Source of the DNA: CBDBND01 sp965207985 | Lineage (GTDB): Bacteria; Pseudomonadota; Alphaproteobacteria; Rhodospirillales; Rhodospirillaceae | DNA length: 64,000 bases | Reading direction: 5' to 3' | NCBI GenBank assembly: GCA_965207985.1 | Contig: CBDBND010000013.1 | Coordinates: 124,001-188,000, forward strand | In this document: piece after piece, positions 1 to 8,916 of the stretch | Layout of the letters: each line of letters begins with the position of its first letter | How positions within the stretch are numbered: the stretch's first letter is position 1 | The notes under the pieces: generated by a model | The model's database searches: none | Seen by the model: the letters and a program-made list of their open reading frames with translations, nothing else | Told to the model about the DNA's origin: nothing | Translations under genes and position numbers: made by a program

Positions 1-1
1 T

Positions 2-184
2 CCGCTAGAGGGGAACTGGAACCCGGAATTTGTTGTCATTCTTGAGTTTCCCAGTCTGACGGCGGCACGCTCGTTCTATTTCTCGGAAGATTATCAGACC
101 GTGCTACCGGACCGGCTACGTGCGTTTCCAGCCTCTAAAGCCATTCTCGTTCCTGGTCGCGGATTGCCCATGAGCGGTCAGTAG
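2..184 (+). CDS. DUF1330-like protein, C-terminal part
   Basis: The frame is open from the window edge to the TAG at 182-184, giving 60 residues. A hydrophobic strand (VVILEFPS) is followed by A-x-x-F-Y-x-S-x-x-Y, which resembles the small dimeric ferredoxin-like DUF1330 family, where the Y-x-S-x-x-Y stretch lines the putative active site. The true start lies outside the window. No enzymatic role is established for the family. It stands 66 bp before the Tat-leader gene at 251 on the same strand. Confidence 0.55.
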   Translation, partial: PLEGNWNPEFVVILEFPSLTAARSFYFSEDYQTVLPDRLRAFPASKAILVPGRGLPMSGQ

Positions 185-250
185 TCTCTTGCCAAAAATT
201 TCCATCCTAAAACCAGCCAACATCGATCAAAGCGTATAGGAGTAATCCTA

Positions 251-628
251 GTGGATAACACGAAGAAGCGTCAGTTTGGTCGTCGGTCCTTTCTCAACAC
301 TACAGCTTTATCGATGTTTGTTATTGGTGGGGTAAATTTGCCTGTGTTTAGCGTCGCTAAGTCGAACATAGGATCAGAACAAATGAAAAATGGGCCAGCA
401 TCATTAGATTTTGATTTCGTGATGTCGGATCAAAGTTGGTTGCTCGATTCCGAAGTGCACTACCTTCTTCAAAGCCGGTTCCAATCGCTTTTTAATGAGC
501 GCAACCACTTATCAAAACCATTACTTTTGGTCCTGCCGATGGCAGAAACAGAGCCGTTGGACACAAAAATGGAAGAGCCGCTTGAGGCTCTAAGAGTCTG
601 GCCGGAAAAGAATCGTTTATTTTCATAA
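251..628 (+). pseudogene. Tat-leader front of a chimeric DUF499 gene, interrupted by a miniature IS
   Basis: A GTG start at 251 follows a weak purine-rich site. Residues 8-35 form a twin-arginine leader (FGRRSFLNTT then a hydrophobic stretch). From 594 the frame runs into a 249-bp IS and stops at 626-628. If the IS and one TAA copy are removed (591-593 joined to 846), codons GAG-GCT-CTA-AAA-AAG read straight on into the DUF499 gene, making a continuous 834-residue frame. I infer that an earlier deletion fused the leader of an exported protein to the middle of a DUF499 gene, and that the IS came later. The exact fusion point between leader and DUF499 is not visible. Confidence 0.6.
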
Positions 629-842
629 CCTTGCTAGTCTACGGATGAAGACTTGGATGCTGGCGATCAGGAGCCAGGCAAGGGCGCTCTCGACGGTCGC
701 CTTGAAGTCCTTCGCAAGGCGGCGGCTGCGCCCGAACCATGCGAAGGTGCGTTCGACCACATCTTGTTATCCTCCTTGCTGGCGAACACAACAAGGGAAT
801 CACAAGGGACTGATTCCACTCAATTCTTTTTCGGTCAGGCTC
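594..842. mobile_element. 249-bp miniature IS5-family element (internal deletion derivative)
   Basis: The ends are imperfect 22-bp inverted repeats (GAGTCTGGCCGG... at 594 and the complement of GAGCCTGACCGA... at 842; 18 of 22 match). TAA flanks both sides (591-593, 843-845), a 3-bp target duplication. About 165 bp match the right end of the IS whose right half lies at 24961-25490, and about 85 bp match the left end at 22160-22242. The two are joined at the 4-bp sequence CCAC present in both, so the centre of the transposase gene was lost. It could only move with a transposase supplied in trans. Confidence 0.85.
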
Positions 843-3007
843 TAAAAAAGCTCCTCGACCGCCTGGGCAAACCCATTGTCATGTCCGCAGAGGCCGAAAC
901 CTCCGAGATAATCAGGCGACGTTTGTTCGAGTGGGATCTCAGCGCGGTATCCTCGGATGGGCGCGTTCTGCTTACACGCGATGCCGTTTCAGCATGCAAT
1001 GAGTTTGGCGATCTGCTGCTTGATAATCGCCAACTCATTCCGTCGTGGTTTCCTATCGATGATGCGCGCACTCAATTCGCAGCAACATTTCCTTTCCATC
1101 CCTCCGTACTCTCTGTCTTTGAGCGTAAATGGCAAACCCTTCCACGTTTTCAGCAAACCCGTGGTATTCTCCGCTTGCTGGCGCAGTGGGTCGCCCATGC
1201 TTACCAGGGTGGATTTAAAAGCGCTCACCGTGACGGCTTTATCGGCCTCGGCACCGCACCCCTGGACGATCCTCTGTTTCGCCGTGCCATGTTCGAGCAA
1301 TTAGGTGATGATCGTCTCGAAGGAGCAATCACCACGGACATCATTGGTAAGCCGGATTCTTTTGCCGTCCGACTTGACAGCGAAGCAGTTGATGCCATTA
1401 AGAAGGCCCGCCTCCATCGCAAGGTAGCTACAAGTATTTTTTTCGAATCCTCGGGCGGCCAACAACATAAAGAAGCGAGCTTACCAGAGATACATATGGC
1501 TGTGGCTGAACCCGGTGTTGATCTTGGCAATGTCGAAACCGTTCTGGAGGAGCTATCAACAAGCTGCTACTTCCTTACCGTCCAAAAGAACCGTTACCGT
1601 TTCAGCTTGACGCCCAACCTAAACAAGCTGCTTTCTGATCGTAGGTCCAATATCAAACAGGTCCGGATTGAGGAGAGGGTAAAAGAAGAGATCGAGGTTG
1701 TCTTTTCTCAGAAATCCGGCATTGAACGTGTTTACTTCCCTGAAAAGAGCATCCAGGCACCAGACCGGCCCGCCACCTCGCTTATCGTACTATCTCCGGA
1801 TCACGACATGACTGATCCCGGCACGATGGTGTTTATGGATAAAATAACTAAAGAATACGGGAGCTCTGGACGCACATTTAAGAGTGCGTTGATCTGGGCT
1901 ATTCCTGACTCAGCAAATAGCCTTTCTGAAGAGGCGCGCAAGCTTCTTGCCTGGGAAGATATAGACGCCGAGGACTCTGATCGTCTCGATGATGCTCAGA
2001 AAAACCAGCTAAGGGAGAGCGTCAAAAAAGCCCATAGAGACCTACGCGAGTCGGTTTGGCGCACATACAAAAACATCGGTATTCTTGGAAGAGATAATCA
2101 AATTAAGCCCATCGATCTCGGCCTCGTGCATTCTAGTGCGGCAGACAGCCTTGTCGGGCTCATCCTTGGCCGGTTGCGTCAGGATGATGAAGTCGTCGAT
2201 GGCGTCAATCCGAACTTCCTGGTACGAAACTGGCCACCAGCTATGACACAGTGGAGTACCAGGTCCGTCCGGGATGCTTTTTTTGCATCTCCGATATTTC
2301 CGCGCCTGCTTAATCCGAGTGTGCTTAAGGAAACGATTGTCCGCGGTGTTATGAATGGTGTTTTCGCCTATGCTGGTAAGACGCCGAGCGAAAAGTTCGA
2401 TCCGTTCATATTCGAAGATGATCTCGGCTTGGATGAGGTTGAATTCAGTGACGATGTCGTGCTGCTCAATGCTAATGAGGCGAAAAAATTCATTGAGCCG
2501 CCTGCACTCAAATATCTTGAGGTGAGCCCTGATCTTGCGAGCGTCGAACCCGGCAAGAGCCTTGCTCTGGTTGCAAAGGGACTCGATCAGTTCGGTCAGG
2601 AGTTTCCTATTGAGGCGGTATCATGGCAGGCCACTGGTGGCCAGGTCGATGACTTAGGCGTATTCCATGCCGATAATGATGAAGGTGAATTCACTGTTAC
2701 TGCAACAAGTGGTGCAGCTAATACTACCATCCGGATCATCGTTACGACACAGAAGCAGGAAGAGAAGTCTGACGGCAAGCCATCAACGCCCGGCACAATT
2801 AGCTGGTCGAGTGACGTACCACCTCAGAAATGGATGCATTACTACACTAAGGTGCTTGCTAAATTAGTCAATTCCGAAAACTTCAACATACATGTTAGTG
2901 TAGAGGTCTCACCTAAGGTCGGTTTTTCCGAGCAGCAGGTCGAGGAGATTAAAGCCGCTTTGCAAGAGCTGGGAATCTCCACAAACGTGAATTCTACAAA
3001 AAGTTAG
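653..3007 (+). CDS. DUF499 anti-phage-type ATPase, N-terminally truncated
   Basis: The reading frame is open from inside the miniature IS (653), but family similarity starts only at 846. Visible hallmarks are AETSEIIRRRLFEWD, the FPFHPSVLSVFERKWQTLP block, FQQTRG and FESSGGQ, all typical of the DUF499 protein of Hma-type (helicase-methylase-ATPase) and related defence loci. The Walker A half that precedes these blocks is missing. Residues about 615-705 look like a bacterial Ig-like (Big) domain: V-x-P-G-K-S, KGLDQFGQEF, W-x-A-T-G-G, then FTVTATSG. A DUF499-type C-terminal segment (PPQKWMHYYTKVL) follows and the end at 3007 seems native. No methylase or helicase partner of such a system is next to it. 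Without the P-loop it is unlikely to work as an ATPase. Confidence 0.75.
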   Translation: MDAGDQEPGKGALDGRLEVLRKAAAAPEPCEGAFDHILLSSLLANTTRESQGTDSTQFFFGQALKKLLDRLGKPIVMSAEAETSEIIRRRLFEWDLSAVSSDGRVLLTRDAVSACNEFGDLLLDNRQLIPSWFPIDDARTQFAATFPFHPSVLSVFERKWQTLPRFQQTRGILRLLAQWVAHAYQGGFKSAHRDGFIGLGTAPLDDPLFRRAMFEQLGDDRLEGAITTDIIGKPDSFAVRLDSEAVDAIKKARLHRKVATSIFFESSGGQQHKEASLPEIHMAVAEPGVDLGNVETVLEELSTSCYFLTVQKNRYRFSLTPNLNKLLSDRRSNIKQVRIEERVKEEIEVVFSQKSGIERVYFPEKSIQAPDRPATSLIVLSPDHDMTDPGTMVFMDKITKEYGSSGRTFKSALIWAIPDSANSLSEEARKLLAWEDIDAEDSDRLDDAQKNQLRESVKKAHRDLRESVWRTYKNIGILGRDNQIKPIDLGLVHSSAADSLVGLILGRLRQDDEVVDGVNPNFLVRNWPPAMTQWSTRSVRDAFFASPIFPRLLNPSVLKETIVRGVMNGVFAYAGKTPSEKFDPFIFEDDLGLDEVEFSDDVVLLNANEAKKFIEPPALKYLEVSPDLASVEPGKSLALVAKGLDQFGQEFPIEAVSWQATGGQVDDLGVFHADNDEGEFTVTATSGAANTTIRIIVTTQKQEEKSDGKPSTPGTISWSSDVPPQKWMHYYTKVLAKLVNSENFNIHVSVEVSPKVGFSEQQVEEIKAALQELGISTNVNSTKS

Positions 3008-3049
3008 AAAGAGCAATAATTTGGGACCGGGTGCGCGCAAAAACGGTTT

Positions 3050-3119
3050 CTATCCAAATCTTGGAGAAGGCCATCTCGATGGGGTTGAAGTCGGGACTGT
3101 AGGGCGGCAGGAGCAGGAC
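3050..3119 (-). pseudogene. IS630-family transposase remnant
   Basis: The complement strand reads VLLLPPYSPDFNPIEMAFSK, which is the catalytic-glutamate block of IS630-type DDE transposases (LPPYSPDLNPIE). Only about 23 codons remain. It abuts the DruA-like fragment at 3131, so the junction comes from a deletion or rearrangement. Confidence 0.7.
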
Positions 3120-3130
3120 GCAATACCCGG

Positions 3131-3665
3131 GAAGGGAAGCTGTGGAACGAGTTTGTCGCCCGCTACTACTACCTCGGATACAAGCCCCTGGTCGGCGCGC
3201 AGATACGATATGCTGTCCATGACCGCGACGGCTGGCCGTTGGCCATGCTCGGCTTCTCCACCGCCACCTGGAAGCTCGCCCCGCGCGACAACTTCATCGG
3301 TTGGACCCCGGAGTTGCGCGAGAAGAACCTGCCGCTGGTGGTCGACACCCCGCGCTTCCTCATTCTGCCGTGGGTCGAAATCCACAATCTCGGCTCGCAC
3401 ATCCTGGCCATCGTGCGCCGCCGGCTGCCACAGGACTGGACCGAGCGATACAACATCACGCCGGTGCTCATCGAGACCTTCGTCGAAACGCCGCGCTACA
3501 CCGGCGCCGTCTATCGGGATCGGGCTGGATCCATGTCGGGACCCCCCAAGGACGCGGGCGCTACGACCGGGAAAAGCTCTACGACAAACCCCGCAAGGAT
3601 GTCTGGCTCCGGTCCCTCCGACGCGGCCCCTCCGACGCGATTGGCAAAGAACTCTCAATCGCTAA
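3131..3665 (+). pseudogene. DruA-like DUF4338 gene, 5'-truncated and frameshifted
   Basis: Reads LWNEFVARYYYLGYKPLVGA, then GFSTATWKLAPRDNFIGWTP, LVVDTPRFLILPWV and PVLIETFVETPRYTGAVYR, the conserved core of DUF4338 (the family that includes Druantia DruA). At about 3522 one base too many breaks the frame (GWIHVGTPQGRGRY continues in another frame). Near 3610 a short repeat of about 14 bp shifts it again before the family-type end RPLRRDWQRTLNR and TAA at 3663. The first third is absent. Other DruA pieces lie at 55.8 and 56.2 kb. Confidence 0.75.
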
Positions 3666-3961
3666 TATTGTCGCCCTCTCCGTATTCGTTCGCTCAACGG
3701 GTGATGGAGCGGAGCGTTTCCGCCACCGACGTGACGGTAGCGCCGGTCCAACAGGGCTCGTTCAGGACGTTGAACTGCATCTGCACCGATTCCCACCCGA
3801 TGACCGAACGAAAACCCCTCTCCACGGCTCGATCGAAGGATTACCGCCAAATGAAGCCAGGAACTGTCAGGAATGCGCACAAATCCGATTGCGGATTGCT
3901 TCCGCAAGCTGATGGATACAGTCATCCGGTTTGCGCTAGAAGACAAAAGAGCATTGTATAA
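3666..3961. other. Intergenic debris without recognisable gene
   Basis: About 300 bp between the DruA-like remnant and the IS6 fragment. All frames are short and resemble nothing I know. It is probably residue from stacked insertions and deletions. Confidence 0.5.
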
Positions 3962-4317
3962 CAATAGGATAAGAAACGTTCTACCGCAGGAAATACACTA
4001 GAAACGGCAAAAGTGATCGGCAACGAGGACCGCCAAGAGATCAAGCATTGGCTCAACAATAGAGCCGAAAATTCACACCAACCCTTCCGACGACGGGAAG
4101 GGGCAATGGCTCGGTTCAGAGGCATCAAGACCCTGCAGAAGTTCGCTTCCGTCCATGCCTCGATCTACAACCACTTCAACCACCAACGTCATCTCAACCG
4201 TCGCGATATTTTCAAACAAGACCGAGACGCTGCCCTCGTCGAGTGGCAGCAACTTGCTGCCTGAAAATACTCGAACTACGGCTTCTTCTACTCAGCGCTA
4301 GTTAGTCTGACAATGCC
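3962..4317 (+). mobile_element. IS6-family element, right-end fragment
   Basis: This is the 3' portion of an IS6-type element ending in TTAGTCTGACAATGCC at 4302-4317. The terminal repeat GGCATTGTCAGA-TAA recurs at 5702, 5865, 11117 and 12623. The 5' part is missing. The flank at 4318 does not match any 8-bp duplication at the partner end near 5702, as expected after IS6 recombination rather than a simple insertion. Confidence 0.8.
4013..4264 (+). pseudogene. IS6-family transposase, C-terminal part
   Basis: Contains NNRAENSHQPFRRREGAM followed by RFRGIKTLQKFASVHASIYN, the signature after the last catalytic residue in IS6/IS26-type DDE transposases (N-R-A-E-N-S-H, where E is the catalytic glutamate). 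Matching codons reach upstream to about 3973 without a start. The stop at 4262 looks native. The first two catalytic Asp residues are gone, so it is inactive. Confidence 0.8.
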
Positions 4318-4371
4318 ATTGCGAGAGTTGATAAAGCCGTAAAGAACCGATCCATCCTGGCCTCACCCCTC

Positions 4372-5670
4372 TCAGATACCCTCCATCGTCTCGGCGAGCA
4401 CCGAGTCGACCACCCGGCGCAGCGCATCGTTCTCGGTGTCTCCCTCCAGGCGTCGCAGGCGATACAGATCGACCTGTCGATCCGCTCCCGTTCCTTCGCG
4501 GACGATAGCCAGTGCGCGGCGTGTCTCCGCCTCGCAGCCAAGCGCGCGAGCATCCTCCGCGACCTCCGCGACCACCTCGGCCACGAGGTCTTCGATATCT
4601 ACCCTGCCGTCCTCGCGCACAGCGTCCCCGAAAAAGGCGAGTACGCCGTAGCGCTGGGCCAACCAGCGGTTCTCCGCAACGATCTCTGTAAGCGGTTCCC
4701 CAGGCAGTACTCCTTCCCGGTCGCGGCGTAGCAGTAGCCGGATGAGCGACGCATAAAGCGCCGCAACACAAATCGCGTCCTCGACACGCGTGCATACGTC
4801 GCAGATCCGCATCTCCACCGTCGGGTAGGCGTGCGAGGGTCGGATGTCCCACCACAGCTCGCTACCGTCCTTGATGAACTTCATGCGCCGGTAATCCTCG
4901 ACCAGCCGCTCGTAATCCGTCCGCGAGCGCAGCGGGCCTGGCATGCCGGTGCGGGGAAGGCCCCCAACGAGGGTCAACCGCCAGGACTTGAAACCTGTCT
5001 CGCGCCCATCACTGAAAGGCGACGATGTGGACAGCGCATGCAGCACTGGCAGATAACGCCTGATCGCGGTCATTATCCGGATGCGCGCATCGGCGTCGCC
5101 GAAGCCCGCGTGTATGTGCATCCCACCGATGATGAAACGGCGTACGTTGTCCTGGAATGTGGAAACGAATCGCTCGTAGCGCTGACGCGGCGTGGGTGCC
5201 TGCGCGCGCCATGAGGCGAAGGGATGGGTAGATGACGCCATTACTGCCGCCCCGTGCTCCGTAGCCGCCTTGATGACGATGCGCCGCGTCTCCCGTAGGG
5301 CCTCACGCAACTCCGTCATCGACCCACACACGCAGGTGTTGGTCTCGATCTGAGAGCGCATGAACTCCCGTACCACCCGGTGCGGCCCCGCCGCCTTCTC
5401 GCAGGCCTCGAAGATGGCGGGGTCCGGATCGGTCAGCAGGTCCCTCGAACTCGGATCTACGAGGAAAAATTCCTCTTCAACTCCGAGTGTGATCGCTCGC
5501 TCCTGCGGCTCCGCTAACCGATTCACTGATCGCCTCCGGCTTGCCAGCAACCCCCCATCGATCCATGTTTCCCTGAAAGCTTGCTCTGCCCTGAACAACA
5601 CGGTGTTAACCGCACTGATAGCGACCCGCTCACCAATCTCTTCATATCGTCGCTCCTTGATAACCTGCAC
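4372..5670 (-). CDS. ybdK: Carboxylate-amine ligase, glutamate-cysteine ligase type 2 (YbdK)
   Basis: A 432-residue protein. GVEEEFFLVDP near residue 62 starts the glutamate-cysteine ligase family 2 domain. SQIETNTCVC, MASSTHPFASW, GGMHIHAGF and the late WWDIRPSHAYPTVEMRICD block are family hallmarks. Members join a carboxylate to an amine in an ATP-dependent way, and weak gamma-glutamylcysteine synthesis is known for E. coli YbdK. About 55 residues precede the usual start, with no other Met before the domain, so the first Met was kept. The gene is the only cargo between an IS6 right end (4317) and an IS6 left end (5702), which suggests capture from elsewhere as an IS6 translocatable unit. 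It appears intact. Confidence 0.85.
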   Translation of the reverse strand: MQVIKERRYEEIGERVAISAVNTVLFRAEQAFRETWIDGGLLASRRRSVNRLAEPQERAITLGVEEEFFLVDPSSRDLLTDPDPAIFEACEKAAGPHRVVREFMRSQIETNTCVCGSMTELREALRETRRIVIKAATEHGAAVMASSTHPFASWRAQAPTPRQRYERFVSTFQDNVRRFIIGGMHIHAGFGDADARIRIMTAIRRYLPVLHALSTSSPFSDGRETGFKSWRLTLVGGLPRTGMPGPLRSRTDYERLVEDYRRMKFIKDGSELWWDIRPSHAYPTVEMRICDVCTRVEDAICVAALYASLIRLLLRRDREGVLPGEPLTEIVAENRWLAQRYGVLAFFGDAVREDGRVDIEDLVAEVVAEVAEDARALGCEAETRRALAIVREGTGADRQVDLYRLRRLEGDTENDALRRVVDSVLAETMEGI

Positions 5671-5701
5671 ACGACCGCCACGTTCACCTTATGCTTCGGA
5701 T

Positions 5702-5865
5702 GGCATTGTCAGAGTAACTGGTTAAGGTCAACTCTCTTGGGCCCTAGTTTCCTGGGTTTAGGCACTAAAACATTGGTTCGCTTGGAATTGACCAAGCAAG
5801 GCGCAGTTCAGAACGGCGAAAACTCACCTCACTAGACTAACAAATTAATTTAGTCTGACAATGCC
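5702..5865. mobile_element. 164-bp miniature IS6-family element
   Basis: Starts GGCATTGTCAGAGTAACTGG at 5702 and ends TTAGTCTGACAATGCC at 5865, the same terminal sequences as the larger IS6 pieces in the window. It has no room for a transposase. The 8-bp flanks (CTTCGGAT and CTTGGCGG) do not match, so the two sides were joined by recombination or deletion. Its right end forms the broken 3' end of the helicase gene. Confidence 0.75.
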
Positions 5866-8800
5866 CTTGGCGGCGTTGTCGGCCTCTAGTGTCAAGATGT
5901 TGGTCACCGTCAACTTCGATATTCAACTTTATCCCTTGTTCCAGCAGCGCAAAGTCCAGCTCGTACCCTTCTACTTCAAGCTTGGCGTAAGGTGAGAGAT
6001 CCCGATGTTGCATGGCGTCCAGCAGACGCTGCTCCGATATACTATCCGTGCGGAATTCGGCTGACTTCGAACCTGTGGTCTCGTTACGGGCAGCCTCATC
6101 GCGTATGTAAACATGTAGAGATGCCAAGGTTGGACCTCCCAATTTATCCATGAGTGGGTGCCCGAGAACGATTAGGGCTCTACGAGCCCGGCTGACCGCT
6201 ACGTTCAGGAGGTTTTTTTCTTTTCCTATCCAACGGGCACCGCTCATGGACATTCCGGGAGACAGAACACAAGATACAATAATTGCATCTCGCTCGTCGC
6301 CCTGTAGACGGTGCGCGGTACCACTCACAAAATGGATATTGTCCAATTTGCTCCTGCTGAATTTTCTCTTGGCCAACGTATCGATGCGTCGCGCCTGTGC
6401 GGCAAAAGGGGTCACCACGCCAATTGTTTTGTAACCGGAATCGATCGCGCTGCGGAGTTGTCTTATCGTCTCCTCAGCCTCCTCGGGATTTTCCCAGCTT
6501 CCATTGGCGGGTCGTTTTGCAGTGCCGTCTACATCGCACCAATGGATCGCACGATCACGCTCGGTTGTATCAGATATATCCGTCAGAACTGTGAGTTCAC
6601 CGCTGTAGAACGTCTTGTTGAACCAACGAGCGATTTGTGGGTGGCAACGGTAGTGTTCGTTGAGAAGAAGTGGTTCTTTGGGTCTTGCGGCAAACGCGAA
6701 TGCAGCGTATGCGGAACCGTCCTTGTGGTGGATGCCGCGTTCGCGTAAGTCATCGTTGTCGTGTCCTGTTTGCTGGGCGATCTCTTTTAGGAGTCCGTCG
6801 CTGAGCGAAACGATCGGTGTCAATTGGTATGGATCCCCCACGATCGCTAGACGCTTTGCCCGGTAAGCCAACGGCAACACGGCCGCGAGGCTGCACTGGC
6901 TGGCCTCATCGATTATCACGAGGTCAAACAATCCCGATTCCAGGGGAAAGTTGGAATGCGCGGTCAATGCGGTGCACGCCCACCCTCTTACGTGGGGAAA
7001 CGAATTGGTGACAGCGCGCCTGAATTGTTGAACGTTGGCAGGGATATTGCCGAAGACAGCTAGATTTCCACCGCCGGAGGAGATTAGCGTTGCCGTTTCC
7101 GCGCGGATTGCACTAAGGCTCGCGTCCATCCATTTGTGGTCTGCTTTAGCCACGCTGCTCGATGGGTCGCCTATTTCTGATTCCAGTTGTTTACGTTCAG
7201 CCTGTTCGGTTTCCAGTTGGCTGTTCAACTCGGTCATACACTGATCAAGATTGGCCCAATCTGCGAGATTCTCCACCGGAGCGTTTTCAAGACAACGAAG
7301 CAGCCTACGCAAACGTCGCGCACGGAAGCGGGGTAACAACCACGTCCGCGACAACCTTCTGGCTCGTCGCTCTATTAAGCGGGAACTGATCGGCAGTTCA
7401 GGGCGGTATTCGAGGGCCCAGAGCGTTTGCGTAGACTGCTTCAACTCATTTGAGAGTTCCTCTTGTTCCTTGACCAGATCAAGCAGTTTCAAGTCCAGCT
7501 CTTCCAGTCGACCGATTTTCTTCATCAGTTGGGCACGTTTGGTGGCGACACGTTTCAACTGGGCGCGCGCTTCGGCCTGGTTGCCGTCGCACGCTGCCGC
7601 CTGGGACGTTGCTACGGTGATACGGTTAGGGACTTGTGCGCGCACGCTGCGATTTCCGGTACGGATCAACATACCCCGGCTCACGCCCTCCTCTGCGCGG
7701 TCCACGGCCACGTCAACCGCACCATTGTTGGTCGACGTCACCAAGACCTTGTCACCATCCAGCCATGCGTTGGTCACCGCGTTCACAACGAGCTGTGTCT
7801 TGCCTGTACCTGGTGGACCGGTCACGACCGTCAGAGGGTCTTTGCGAAAACGCTCGAGTATTTCCTCCTGCGAGCGGTTGCATGCAAGCGGGGCCGCAAG
7901 AGGCTCGGACAGGGAGTGCTGGTCTTTCTTTTGTATGAAACTGTCAGGCAGAAGATGCGCTGCGGCCGTCGTCGGCCAATCTTTGCGGCTCCGAAGCTGG
8001 CGCAATTCCGCACGGAGAGTGCTGGTGTATCCAGACCAATCAGTAACTACCGAAATCGCTGCGTTGTAGACCCCTTGTTTACAGTCAATGTTTGTTTCAA
8101 GGTTTCTCGCATTGAGAGGCGACAGAATCGGAAGGCCGAGCAGATCTGCCGTTTTTTCGGCAAGAGCAACAAAAGCATCGGCATCACCGAACGGTAGTCC
8201 GTCACTTAAAAGGTCGTTTATGTCTTCCGTAACCGATGGGTCGAAAATACCGCTTCCCGTGATGGCTAGGTTGAATTCCGGTTCCATGTTGGCGTGGAGA
8301 ATCAGATCGCCTTTGGAGCTTCGTTCCGCCTCAACCGGAACAGTGAAAAGAGTGGCAACCATGGCCTTTTGATTGCGGTCAATTAGGACAATAGTCGGCC
8401 AGCCATAAATGATCGAACGTGGGCGGATTCCCAATTTGTTGGCGAGTCCTCGTGGGGCTTCCGTTGAGTCGGTCTGCCCGACCACAAGTTTCTCTTCATC
8501 GGGGTGCAAGAACCAAAGAGAGTCTCTTTCGACGTACTGGACCAGTGATTTTGCCGCTTCGGCCTCAATGCACCGTTGGGCTAATTCACATAGTTGCCGC
8601 CAGGGAATATGCTTGTCGTCGGTGCTTGTTGAAGGGTTGGAATGATTGCGACTTGCTTGTGTTGTCCCATTTTGCGAAACGGTAGTTGCCGTGTTTGATT
8701 CGTCCTGGCTTGAGTCAGTATCGCCTGGTATGCAGTCAATACACCAGATCTTTTGCGACGATGGTGACCAATGGGCTTGCTCACCCGCATACAGTCTATC

Positions 8801-8881
8801 TTCGCACGATTGGCAGCGTCCCGCATACTTCAGTGCGATGGTACGCAGATCGTTAGGAAGTTCCATTTTCCGCCATGTCAA
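5837..8881 (-). CDS. Superfamily 1 helicase with truncated C-terminal nuclease domain
   Basis: About 1014 residues. Near the N-terminus are two Cys pairs (CQSCEDRL, then WCIDC), a probable zinc-binding module. Walker A is TGPPGTGKTQL, Walker B with the SF1 DEAS form is LVIIDEASQC, and GDPYQLTPIVS, NEHYRCHPQIARWFN and VAVSRARRALIVLG are later motifs of Dna2/UPF1-like helicases. The end turns into a restriction-nuclease-like domain (ILN-type strand then IEVDGDQHLD) that is cut by the IS6 end at 5865; the last ten residues come from the IS. Helicases of this layout are common in defence islands. Met6 (8866) is an alternative start. Nuclease activity is probably lost, while the helicase core is complete. 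Confidence 0.8.
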   Translation of the reverse strand: MTWRKMELPNDLRTIALKYAGRCQSCEDRLYAGEQAHWSPSSQKIWCIDCIPGDTDSSQDESNTATTVSQNGTTQASRNHSNPSTSTDDKHIPWRQLCELAQRCIEAEAAKSLVQYVERDSLWFLHPDEEKLVVGQTDSTEAPRGLANKLGIRPRSIIYGWPTIVLIDRNQKAMVATLFTVPVEAERSSKGDLILHANMEPEFNLAITGSGIFDPSVTEDINDLLSDGLPFGDADAFVALAEKTADLLGLPILSPLNARNLETNIDCKQGVYNAAISVVTDWSGYTSTLRAELRQLRSRKDWPTTAAAHLLPDSFIQKKDQHSLSEPLAAPLACNRSQEEILERFRKDPLTVVTGPPGTGKTQLVVNAVTNAWLDGDKVLVTSTNNGAVDVAVDRAEEGVSRGMLIRTGNRSVRAQVPNRITVATSQAAACDGNQAEARAQLKRVATKRAQLMKKIGRLEELDLKLLDLVKEQEELSNELKQSTQTLWALEYRPELPISSRLIERRARRLSRTWLLPRFRARRLRRLLRCLENAPVENLADWANLDQCMTELNSQLETEQAERKQLESEIGDPSSSVAKADHKWMDASLSAIRAETATLISSGGGNLAVFGNIPANVQQFRRAVTNSFPHVRGWACTALTAHSNFPLESGLFDLVIIDEASQCSLAAVLPLAYRAKRLAIVGDPYQLTPIVSLSDGLLKEIAQQTGHDNDDLRERGIHHKDGSAYAAFAFAARPKEPLLLNEHYRCHPQIARWFNKTFYSGELTVLTDISDTTERDRAIHWCDVDGTAKRPANGSWENPEEAEETIRQLRSAIDSGYKTIGVVTPFAAQARRIDTLAKRKFSRSKLDNIHFVSGTAHRLQGDERDAIIVSCVLSPGMSMSGARWIGKEKNLLNVAVSRARRALIVLGHPLMDKLGGPTLASLHVYIRDEAARNETTGSKSAEFRTDSISEQRLLDAMQHRDLSPYAKLEVEGYELDFALLEQGIKLNIEVDGDQHLDTRGRQRRQGHCQTKLIC

Positions 8882-8916
8882 GGTAAGCGGTGTTGGGTAA
8901 TAGAGGCATTGAACTC

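Noticed and set aside
653..845. The frame through the miniature IS as native N-terminus of DUF499
   Set aside because: Its codons are the antisense of the IS transposase end; the true upstream part of the pre-insertion frame lies at 251-593.
4298..4855. Arg/Gly-rich frames antisense to or shifted from the ligase gene
   Set aside because: They are high-GC shadow frames with low-complexity composition inside a well-supported gene.
3962..5865. A classical IS6 compound transposon with matching 8-bp flanks
   Set aside because: Both IS6 parts are incomplete and no 8-bp duplication pairs the outer or inner ends; only half-ends bracket the gene.
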